DNA of 5,088 nucleotides from Chloroflexota bacterium (GTDB taxonomy: Bacteria > Chloroflexota > Anaerolineae > VGOG01): positions 1 to 5,088 of the forward strand of contig JAUWYT010000159.1 in assembly GCA_030615705.1 (NCBI GenBank), written 5' to 3'. How positions within the stretch are numbered: the first letter of the stretch is position 1; every line of letters starts with the position of its first letter. Positions 1-5,074 of this stretch are shown in pieces. Position numbers and translations under genes: made by a program. A model generated the notes under the pieces. It did not search any database. It worked only from the letters and a program-made list of their open reading frames with translations, and had not been told where the DNA came from.

Positions 1-927
1 CTCGACGCCAACTTGGGTGACCACTGGTCCCTGGCTGATCTCAACTACTCTGGCTGGCACCCCACAGCTGGCTAATGTCTCCGCGATGACCTTTGCCCGA
101 CGGCGCGCCTCTTCCTGGCTGACGGCCCGGGGGGAGAAGTGGCCGAGGAGAGCGGGGGGGGGCAGGGGGGCCATGTCCTGAGCCTGCCGAAGGGCCTTCC
201 GCTTCCTGGGGGTAGGGGGCCTTCGCTCTTTCCTGGGCTTTACCTCCCGCTGTGGTTCGACGGCAGAAAGTGGGGCTTCTGGCCCCCTGATGATCACCTT
301 TGCCGGTGGTTCCTCGTGCTTTTCCACCGGCGGTGGCCCCGACACGATCGGGGAGGCAAGGCGATCGTATAGGGAGAGAGCTCTAGCCACGGCTGCCTGA
401 GCTCCCATCTGAACATTGGCCCAAGAGAGATCAAAGGCTATGGCCAGCCCCAGGCTCAGGATCGCCAAGAGTATTAATAGGGCGATGGGCGATCCCAAGG
501 CACCGATCAGGAGGCTGGAGACGGCCCAACCCACGAAGCCGCCGCCCCCGCCGCTTTCAGCCAAGCGCAAAGGATCCTGGCTGAAGGACAGCAGATGAAC
601 GAGAGCCAGACCAGCTACGAAGATGACCTCCAGGCCGATAATTCTCTTCCAACTGGCCTTCGGGCCCTGCCCCAGGTTGCTGAGCAGCAGGGATATGCCA
701 GCGGCTACCAGACCCACGGTCACGAGGTAGGCCCCCCAGCCGAAGACACGGCGCAGAGACCTGGTCCACCAATCGCTCAGCGCACCAGAAGTGAGCGAGA
801 ATAGGCCAAGAATGGTGACTACAGCCAGGGCCAGCACCAGAAGGCCCAGGATCTCTCGCTGGAGGGGCCTGAGGTTAGCATTCAATTGCTTCCAGAAGGG
901 CTCTTTCTTAGATCGCTTGCGCGCCAT
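1..927 (-). CDS. ftsK: DNA translocase FtsK/SpoIIIE, N-terminal part (truncated by window edge)
   Basis: FtsK-family proteins are septum-anchored hexameric ATPases that pump chromosomal DNA during division. I translated this frame by hand: it is open for 309 codons from ATG 927 to the window edge. It begins MARKRSKKEP, then shows about four membrane segments (residues ~26-47, 60-84, 95-115, 131-166) with a GGGGG loop near 126-130. A basic, proline-rich disordered linker follows (~190-265), then the conserved start of the cytoplasmic region: ARRRAKVIAETLASCGVPA and EISQGPVVTQVGVE, typical of the FtsK alpha domain. The Walker-bearing beta domain and the gamma domain lie outside the window. No convincing ribosome binding site precedes ATG 927 (AACCAGAAAAT lies directly upstream), so initiation may be weak or leaderless. 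It lies 119 bp downstream of the S1 gene on the same strand. The linker contains what looks like a dispersed repeat (174-194). The family call is secure; paralogue identity (FtsK versus SpoIIIE/SftA) cannot be decided without the C-terminus. Confidence 0.92.
   Translation of the reverse strand, partial: MARKRSKKEPFWKQLNANLRPLQREILGLLVLALAVVTILGLFSLTSGALSDWWTRSLRRVFGWGAYLVTVGLVAAGISLLLSNLGQGPKASWKRIIGLEVIFVAGLALVHLLSFSQDPLRLAESGGGGGFVGWAVSSLLIGALGSPIALLILLAILSLGLAIAFDLSWANVQMGAQAAVARALSLYDRLASPIVSGPPPVEKHEEPPAKVIIRGPEAPLSAVEPQREVKPRKERRPPTPRKRKALRQAQDMAPLPPPALLGHFSPRAVSQEEARRRAKVIAETLASCGVPARVVEISQGPVVTQVGVE
174..194 (-). repeat. Putative dispersed short repeat within ftsK linker
   Basis: The plus-strand core CCTGAGCCTGCCGAAGGG lies inside the ftsK linker and is read on the coding strand as ALRQAQD, between a basic stretch and a proline run. 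From memory, near-identical strings of the type CCTTCGRCAGGCTCAGG recur in large numbers in Chloroflexota and several other genomes, producing telltale peptides such as LRQAQ on one strand and LSLSKG-like on the other. Only one copy is visible here, so its repeat nature is recalled, not shown. Its position in a disordered linker, where in-frame insertion is tolerated, fits that idea. Confidence 0.5.
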
Positions 928-930
928 ATT

Positions 931-957
931 TTCTGGTTGCTGGAAGCTAGAAGTTTG
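931..957. repeat. Degenerate 7-nt tandem repeat remnant upstream of ftsK
   Basis: On the plus strand the sequence reads TGGTTGC/TGGAAGC/TAGAAGT/TTG, three degenerate heptads in register. The heptad type (T-R-G-A-A-R-Y) matches a second remnant around 1041-1058 in inverted orientation, and the two share a 9-bp inverted match, AAGCTAGAA (944-952 with 1045-1053). Short heptameric repeats of this look are, as I recall, common between genes in Chloroflexota and cyanobacteria. The run is short, so chance is possible. Confidence 0.35.
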
Positions 958-965
958 TCCCCCTG

Positions 966-988
966 ACGCCGGCCGTCTGGGCCGGTGT
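966..988. other. GC-rich hairpin between S1 gene and ftsK
   Basis: Positions 966-974 pair with 980-988 around a 5-nt loop (975-979, GTCTG). The core CCGGCC/GGCCGG is perfect and is extended by a G-T wobble, a C-G pair and an A-T pair, for 9 bp in all. On the minus-strand transcript the sequence after the stem is CAGGGGGACAAAC, without a U-tract. It is therefore not a canonical intrinsic terminator. It could attenuate read-through or protect the 3' end of the S1 message. Confidence 0.5.
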
Positions 989-1040
989 GCTCTGCCAAGG
1001 GACTCGTGAAAATGGTGGGCGAATCTAGGCCCATGTGTAT

Positions 1041-1058
1041 CAGTTTCTAGCTTTCAGA
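1041..1058. repeat. Degenerate 7-nt repeat remnant overlapping the S1 stop codon
   Basis: On the minus strand this reads CTGAAAG/CTAGAAA/CTG, two and a half heptads. The TAG of the second unit is the stop codon of the S1 gene (1047-1049). It faces the similar tract near 931-957. The last residues of the S1 protein (SES) are encoded by this tract, so the gene end may have been set by repeat insertion. Confidence 0.35.
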
Positions 1059-2147
1059 TAAGGGCTCGGCGAAATAAGAATCGTCCCAGCCCAAATTGCT
1101 TTCCTCTCCTTGCTCTTCCCAAGCCTGTCGGAGGCTGAGCCCCAGGCGGTGGTTGGCGCCGTCAATGTTCAAGATCCGAGCAGTGACCACATCGCCTTCC
1201 TTAACCACGTTGCGGGGGTGAAGGAAATTCCCCTCGGCTAACTCGGAGATGTGAATCAGTCCTTCCAAACCCTCCTCAATGCGGGCGAAGGCCCCGAAGC
1301 TGACCACGTTGGTGATGGTGCCCTTTACCAGTTGGCTTACTTGGTAGCGCTCCTCCACTGTGGTCCAGGGATCTGGCTGCAGTCTCCTCAGGCTGAGGCT
1401 GATCTTCTTCTCTTCCCGATTGACATTGATAAGGTAGACCTCTACTTCATCACCGCTCTGGAGGACGTCGCTTGGATACCGCACCCGCCCCCAGGACATC
1501 TCAGAGACGTGAATCAGCCCTTCCACTCCCCCTAGGTCTACGAAGGCGCCGAAGGAGCAGAGATTGGTAACCCGGCCCCGCCTGATATCGCCCTCGCATA
1601 GCTCAGCCAATAGCCGCGCTCTCCGTTCCTGGTTGGACATCGCTGCTCGTTCCGAGAGTATAAGCCGGTTGCGGTCCTTGTCCAGCTCGACGATCTTGAG
1701 CGAAAGGTCATCTCCCACTTGGCTGGCTAGCTCAGCCATCCTCTCTTCGTATTCCAGATGATTTGGTGAATTGGCAAGTTGGGAGGCTGGTACAAAGCCT
1801 TGCAGTTCGTTCAACTGAACCAATAGGCCACCGCGGTTGTAACCCGTAACCTCCAGGTCTAGTGTTTTGTTATTCTCGAAGCTCGCCTGGGCCAGTTGCC
1901 AAGCGCGTTCAAGTTGAGTGTCATCAGCCAAGTGAGCGGCGTTATCTCGCGGGTCCAATTCCTCATGAGGTTTCCGCTCAGTCTGGCCTATGCCTGGCTC
2001 TACGCCGAGCCCGCGCCAGACTTCCTCTCCTTCCACAGGCGGGGCAGCGCTCGTGGGCCTCTCCGCCTCATGTATAAGTGCCTGCCAATAATCCTCTTCC
2101 AAGGGCGTTTCCCCAAGCTCTTTGCGCAACTCTGGCTCTCGATTCAT
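1047..2147 (-). CDS. S1 RNA-binding domain protein (ribosomal protein S1-like, three repeats)
   Basis: A 366-residue cytoplasmic RNA-binding protein. Residues 1-85 form an acidic, low-complexity N-terminal extension. Three S1 (OB-fold) repeats follow at about 95-166, 184-254 and 271-341. Repeats two and three carry the hallmark SFGAFV(D)/SFGAFAR followed by GLIHVSE/GLIHISE and end in ISLSLR/LGLSLR. Repeat one is more divergent (GGLLVQLNELQGFVPASQ). The tail is short and acidic. The likely role is mRNA binding by the 30S subunit, as for short ribosomal protein S1 homologues of Gram-positive and Chloroflexota lineages. E. coli RpsA has six repeats and about 557 residues, so this is a short form, and a general S1-domain RNA-binding role is the alternative. 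Start ATG 2147 is supported by AAAGGAG (2159-2165); an in-frame TGA a short way upstream rules out a long N-terminal extension. A long leader precedes it and ftsK follows on the same strand. Confidence 0.9.
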   Translation of the reverse strand: MNREPELRKELGETPLEEDYWQALIHEAERPTSAAPPVEGEEVWRGLGVEPGIGQTERKPHEELDPRDNAAHLADDTQLERAWQLAQASFENNKTLDLEVTGYNRGGLLVQLNELQGFVPASQLANSPNHLEYEERMAELASQVGDDLSLKIVELDKDRNRLILSERAAMSNQERRARLLAELCEGDIRRGRVTNLCSFGAFVDLGGVEGLIHVSEMSWGRVRYPSDVLQSGDEVEVYLINVNREEKKISLSLRRLQPDPWTTVEERYQVSQLVKGTITNVVSFGAFARIEEGLEGLIHISELAEGNFLHPRNVVKEGDVVTARILNIDGANHRLGLSLRQAWEEQGEESNLGWDDSYFAEPLSES

Positions 2148-2158
2148 GGCTTGCCTTT

Positions 2159-2165
2159 CTCCTTT
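2159..2165 (-). promoter_or_regulatory. Ribosome binding site of the S1 gene
   Basis: AAAGGAG on the minus strand lies 11 nt before ATG 2147, with a second purine block (GAAAGG) closer to the start. The TAA of a possible upstream 23-codon ORF (2164-2235) overlaps this site, which would allow translational coupling. Confidence 0.7.
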
Positions 2166-2235
2166 AAGAACCTGTTCGAAAACTCAGTGGCCAATACACA
2201 GATCCGTTCCCCGCCAGCAGTGAAGGGTTCCTCAA
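2164..2235 (-). other. Possible upstream ORF (23 codons) in the S1 leader
   Basis: TTG at 2235 opens 23 codons (beginning MRNPSLLAG, ending FRTGS) closed by a TAA at 2164-2166 that overlaps the S1 Shine-Dalgarno. AGGGAG lies 4 nt before the TTG, and the strong AAAGGAGGTGA string lies further upstream at a poor distance. No family resemblance is seen. It may be a leader peptide or simply chance; support is only positional. Confidence 0.2.
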
Positions 2236-2248
2236 ATCGCTCCCTGCT

Positions 2249-2259
2249 TCACCTCCTTT
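2249..2259 (-). promoter_or_regulatory. Orphan perfect Shine-Dalgarno sequence in the S1 leader
   Basis: AAAGGAGGTGA on the minus strand is fully complementary to the usual 3' end of bacterial 16S rRNA (UCACCUCCUUU). No ATG lies within normal distance. The nearest usable start is TTG 2235, 16 nt from GGAGG, and a GTG that overlaps the motif opens only six codons. The S1 ATG is about 100 nt downstream. It could be a ribosome standby or autoregulatory site, or the relic of a lost gene. Confidence 0.45.
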
Positions 2260-2347
2260 GTTCTCGTCCAGCAACAAGAAAGCTCGCCTATGCCCACCTC
2301 CGCCAAACGCCGTAAAGGGCAGCACCCGAGATTCTTGACCTGCTTAT

Positions 2348-2384
2348 CCTCCAGTGAGAAGCCGCTAGCCTCACTTTGTGGAGG
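2348..2384. other. Imperfect hairpin in the S1 leader
   Basis: CCTCCA (2348-2353) pairs with TGGAGG (2379-2384), and the adjoining GTGAG (2354-2358) pairs with CTCAC (2370-2374). This gives 11 bp with a 4-nt bulge (2375-2378) and an 11-nt loop. No T-run follows on either strand, so this is not a classical terminator. It could be a leader RNA structure or mark the end of the sensor transcript. Confidence 0.4.
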
Positions 2385-2403
2385 GTGCCAACAATGACCC
2401 AAG

Positions 2404-2430
2404 TCTTCCAGACTAACTGCCAGTGGAAGA
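2404..2430. other. Small inverted repeat downstream of the sensor gene
   Basis: TCTTCCA (2404-2410) pairs with TGGAAGA (2424-2430) around a 13-nt loop. It sits about 120 bp after the sensor stop, just before the second hairpin in minus-strand order. There is no U-tract. Together the two hairpins may form the sensor 3' end, but a 7-bp stem alone is weak evidence. Confidence 0.3.
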
Positions 2431-2547
2431 AATCTCTAGACGTTCGCCGACGAAGGATGCCATTAAATCTGTGTCAAACCATACAAAGCGATGGATACTT
2501 GAAAACCATTCCCACGTTGCCTATTATGTGTAACCTAACAGTGATTG

Positions 2548-4512
2548 TCAAGATATCTCCTCGGTTGGGTAAGAGGGCCCAGGGATCTCCTCACCCCTGG
2601 CCGTACGCTCAGGTACTCCCTGTTCCATATCGGCTATTGTCTTGGCGACCTCCTCGATGGCCACTCGCTGCTTACGATAGAGGTCCGATTCGCTTATGGC
2701 CAGGCGCATGGCGATGTCCCTCACTCGCAAGCCCTGGATGAACTTCAGCTCCAAGATGTTGTACAATATCCACTCAGCGGTAGTCATGTGGCGCTTGCCC
2801 TCAGGCTTGAGGGCCTCGATGGCACGGTCGAGGACGGAGCGCAGGGCTTTAGCCGGGTTACCATCGTTCTCTTCCAGGGCCCTCCCCACGACTTTGAGAT
2901 TGAGGAGGGGGCTCTTGGTCAGCCTGGGCCCGCCCCAGTAGTGGCTGAGAGCATCCCAGACCCACTGCTGGAAATCGGGGCCGTAGAGGGGACCCTCTTC
3001 GATGGTCTCCAACCCTGGTGAGCCGCGATAACGGACGGTGCCCCGCCAGCGTTGGATGTGCTCGATCTGGGGGATGATCTGCCGCAGGGCGACGAAGACC
3101 CCCTGCTGGAGGTGCCGATCCTCCAGAGCCAACTCGGCCTGGGCTATCAAAACGCGGATGATCTCAAGCTCATCCCCCGTCAGGTCCGGCTCAGGGCAGC
3201 GCGCATCTACCCCCAAGAGACCCAGAGTGGATTCCCGAGCCTCAGTCCGCAGGGGCAGGAGCCAGTAGCCGTTGCGAACGACGAAGTCACTGTTATCCAA
3301 TTCTTCATTGTTAGAAGGGGATTGGGCCAAGGCCATCAGATCGGCCGACGTCAGCGCGACGTGGGAGGGGCTAAGCGGGCCGCAAAAGGCTTCCACGCGG
3401 GGCTCTCCCCCGGCCATCACCGCCACGAAGCCCCTTTGAACCCGGAGCAGCTCGCAGAGAGCGGCCAGCACGTTCTCCAGGAACTGCTTCAAGTCAGTGG
3501 TGGTCAGCAACCGTTTGTCCAACTCCTGGATCCAGGTGATCTCCTCGCGATCCTGACGGTAAATGAGGCGGTCAATGAAGGGCTTGGTCACGTTTATGAG
3601 AATCTGCAACATGACGATTAGGCCGACGAGGGCAAAGATGAGCACCATGTCGCGAGGCAGGCCAAAGATGCGCTCCACCCGGGGGATGGTCAGCATCAGG
3701 ATAATGACACAGGTGGCCACGAAAGGTCCTCTGAGGAGGTAGTGGATGAAGCTGTGCTTGATCACGCGGTCGGGGGTGAGGACGCCGAAGTAGGCAACGC
3801 TGTAGGCCATGATCACGATCATCAGGGCCACGCCGATGTTGCCGGTCAGGGAGAGGAGCAGGACAATCCCAGGCGTGAGGTAGGAAGACATGCTGGCCGC
3901 CACGAGATAGGGGAAGACGCCCAGGCCTGGAGCAGCGAAGGCCACGGCCAGATAGGTCATACGTCGCCTGGAGGTTGAGGTGAGGCAACGTTGGCGAGCA
4001 CGTTGGATATTGAGTGCCCCCCAGGCCACGGTAAGCAGGAAGTAGAGGACAAATACCCAGAAGAGGGGGCCGGCAGCCAGATGGGAGACCTGCGGCAGGT
4101 GCTGTCCGTCACGAACCAGGAGGTCAGTGGATAGGGCCAATCCGAAGAGAAGGGCGCTTATGGAGTAACTGGCGAGGACAGCCCTCCGACGCCAGGGCGA
4201 AGTGAGGTTAGTTGTGCTGAGAAGGGCATCGGAGAAGTGGAGATAAGCAGCCGGGACAAAGGCGATACCCAACCATTGGAAGCGGAGCCAGGGGATGGCT
4301 GCCTCTAAGGTCTCGATTCTGGTAAGCGCAACGTCACCCACATAGACGACGGTGACGAAGGCGATGAGGGCGCAGAAGGAGCGGGCCACTGTGCTGCGCA
4401 GGTTGTGGGTGAGGATGTAGACCAGGAGGGAGAAAGCGATGATCACGATGGCTGAGCACAGGATCAGGTTGGCGAAGGCCAGTATGGATGGTAGATCAAG
4501 AGAGATTTCCAC
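2548..4512 (-). CDS. Membrane-anchored GAF-HTH sensor/regulator without kinase domain
   Basis: A 654-residue membrane protein (numbered from GTG 4512). About nine hydrophobic segments lie at ~7-32, 43-63, 76-94, 109-129, 148-168, 185-207, 214-243, 260-279 and 286-308. The first seven resemble the 7TM N-terminal region of some histidine kinases. A cytosolic GAF-like domain follows (~327-464: WIQELDKRLLTTTDLKQFLE at the start, WLLPLR and LGLLGVD strands, ELEIIRVLIAQAELALE at the end), then a helical region (~467-576, with HYWGGPRLTKSPLL). The C-terminal helix-turn-helix is LYNILELKFIQGLRVRDIA...SESDLYRKQRVAIEEVA (~583-623), resembling sigma-70 region 4/LuxR-type HTH. No H-box, N-box or G-box of a kinase is present. 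It probably senses a signal at the membrane and binds DNA directly; ligand and targets are unknown. GTG 4512 is preferred because GGAG sits 6 nt upstream; in-frame TTG 4524 (658 residues) has no ribosome binding site. It follows the acetyltransferase gene by 21 bp, probably as one operon. Confidence 0.85.
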   Translation of the reverse strand: MEISLDLPSILAFANLILCSAIVIIAFSLLVYILTHNLRSTVARSFCALIAFVTVVYVGDVALTRIETLEAAIPWLRFQWLGIAFVPAAYLHFSDALLSTTNLTSPWRRRAVLASYSISALLFGLALSTDLLVRDGQHLPQVSHLAAGPLFWVFVLYFLLTVAWGALNIQRARQRCLTSTSRRRMTYLAVAFAAPGLGVFPYLVAASMSSYLTPGIVLLLSLTGNIGVALMIVIMAYSVAYFGVLTPDRVIKHSFIHYLLRGPFVATCVIILMLTIPRVERIFGLPRDMVLIFALVGLIVMLQILINVTKPFIDRLIYRQDREEITWIQELDKRLLTTTDLKQFLENVLAALCELLRVQRGFVAVMAGGEPRVEAFCGPLSPSHVALTSADLMALAQSPSNNEELDNSDFVVRNGYWLLPLRTEARESTLGLLGVDARCPEPDLTGDELEIIRVLIAQAELALEDRHLQQGVFVALRQIIPQIEHIQRWRGTVRYRGSPGLETIEEGPLYGPDFQQWVWDALSHYWGGPRLTKSPLLNLKVVGRALEENDGNPAKALRSVLDRAIEALKPEGKRHMTTAEWILYNILELKFIQGLRVRDIAMRLAISESDLYRKQRVAIEEVAKTIADMEQGVPERTARGEEIPGPSYPTEEIS

Positions 4513-4518
4513 TACATT

Positions 4519-4522
4519 CTCC
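4519..4522 (-). promoter_or_regulatory. Ribosome binding site deciding the sensor start (GTG 4512)
   Basis: TTGGAG on the minus strand puts GGAG 6 nt before GTG 4512. The TTG of this same string (4522-4524) is the alternative upstream start and overlaps the binding site itself, so it is unlikely to be used. A very similar ATTGGAG precedes the acetyltransferase start. Confidence 0.65.
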
Positions 4523-4533
4523 AATGGCGAAGG

Positions 4534-5061
4534 CTATATGCTACGAGCGAAGAACAGAGCGATATCTTGGTTAGTATAGTAGCGATCGTTGAAACCGCAG
4601 AAAACGAAGCCGTTCTTTTGGCAGAAACAGAGGGCTGGATAATTCTTGGTCTGGATCTCGAGCATCAACCTCTCAAGTTCCCGCAGGCGAGCCCACTCGG
4701 CGGCCTTCTTGAGGAGGGCTGTTCCGATGCCCTGGCGTCGGTAGCGCTTAGCTACAGCCAGATTGTCTAGCCAGCCCGTACAGTGCCAGGGCTGCACAGA
4801 CATGTCCAGATAGCCGCGGACCCCACCATCTTCTTCAGCGACCAAGAAGCACTCGCCCCGCCGCCAGCTCTCCAACAGATGGTCGTAATCCTTAGGGTAC
4901 TTGACCCGCACGGGCCGTGGTAGTCTGACACTGCGGAAGATCACGGTAACCTTTCCGTTTCCCTCGCTTTCCTCCATCTGCCAGACGTGGTTGGTCACGT
5001 AGGAGTGATCTATCTCGAGGCAAGCTTTCAGGTCGGTCAGTTCAGCAGGGCGGACGATCAT
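4534..5061 (-). CDS. GNAT-family N-acetyltransferase (streptothricin/RimI-like)
   Basis: A 175-residue protein of normal GNAT length that should transfer acetyl from acetyl-CoA to an amine; the substrate is unknown. Motif A, the acetyl-CoA pyrophosphate loop, is at 99-117 with DNLAVAKRYRRQGIGTALL (core RRQGIG, 108-113). The preceding strand is GYLDMSVQPW (83-92). Motif B is LEIQTKNYPA...GFVFCGF (134-157), and the end reads DIALFFARSI. The LEIQT-N-A-F-GF-IALFF pattern recalls streptothricin acetyltransferases, but resistance should not be inferred from this alone. The residue where many GNATs have a catalytic Tyr (N-x-x-A-x-x-F-Y) is Cys147. The protein has six cysteines. GGAG (5071-5074) is 9 nt before ATG 5061. 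The 27 bases upstream to the window edge are open in more than one frame and may end a further gene; one reading stops at TAA 5068-5070. Confidence 0.88.
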   Translation of the reverse strand: MIVRPAELTDLKACLEIDHSYVTNHVWQMEESEGNGKVTVIFRSVRLPRPVRVKYPKDYDHLLESWRRGECFLVAEEDGGVRGYLDMSVQPWHCTGWLDNLAVAKRYRRQGIGTALLKKAAEWARLRELERLMLEIQTKNYPALCFCQKNGFVFCGFNDRYYTNQDIALFFARSI

Positions 5062-5070
5062 CGCAGTTTA

Positions 5071-5074
5071 CTCC
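5071..5074 (-). promoter_or_regulatory. Ribosome binding site of the acetyltransferase gene
   Basis: ATTGGAG on the minus strand places GGAG 9 nt before ATG 5061, confirming that start. The adjacent TAA (GAGTAA) could be the stop of an upstream gene cut by the window edge. Confidence 0.6.

Larger units (their letters stand above)
928..1046 (-). other. S1-ftsK intergenic spacer
   Basis: This 119-bp gap separates the S1 stop from the ftsK ATG. It contains a GC-rich hairpin (966-988) and 7-nt-period repeat remnants near both ends. I find no convincing -35/-10 pair and no Shine-Dalgarno just upstream of ftsK. Whether ftsK is read through from S1 or has its own promoter cannot be settled from the sequence. 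Confidence 0.6.
2148..2547 (-). other. 400-bp gene-free region: sensor 3' flank and S1 leader
   Basis: No ORF on either strand here has family character, and I find no tRNA or rRNA. On the minus strand the region holds, in order, a perfect TTGACA (2472-2477) without a matching -10, two imperfect hairpins (2404-2430 and 2348-2384), an 11-nt perfect Shine-Dalgarno string (2249-2259), a possible 23-codon ORF (2164-2235) and the true S1 ribosome binding site. It is more AT-rich near the sensor stop. The S1 promoter presumably lies in this stretch, but I cannot place it. Confidence 0.6.

Noticed and set aside
966..988. Intrinsic terminator after the S1 gene
   Set aside because: The stem is good, but no T-run follows on the minus strand. 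Kept only as a hairpin.
2160..2245. tRNA-like GTTCGAA/GGTTCCTCAAATC strings
   Set aside because: The flanking bases do not pair into a T-arm, and no acceptor or anticodon stem can be built around them on either strand.
1896..2315. Plus-strand ORF of 139 codons spanning the S1 gene start and its leader
   Set aside because: It overlaps the well-supported N-terminus of the S1 protein antisense, shows no recognisable family and has no convincing ribosome binding site.
2449..2477. Sigma-70-type promoter for the S1 gene with TTGACA at 2472-2477
   Set aside because: The -35 hexamer is perfect, but the hexamer 17 nt on is TTCGTC and other spacings are no better. Noted in the leader entry but not called as a promoter.
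2545..3621. Long plus-strand ORFs of 158 and 189 codons (2545-3021 and 3052-3621)
   Set aside because: Both lie wholly opposite the sensor gene. Their translations lack domain character and mirror GC-rich codon bias of the minus strand. The minus-strand frame shows clear membrane, GAF and HTH features.
3572..3988. Minus-strand ORF of 138 codons inside the sensor gene
   Set aside because: It is in another frame of the same strand as the sensor gene, rich in R, P and H as expected from a shifted GC-rich membrane sequence.
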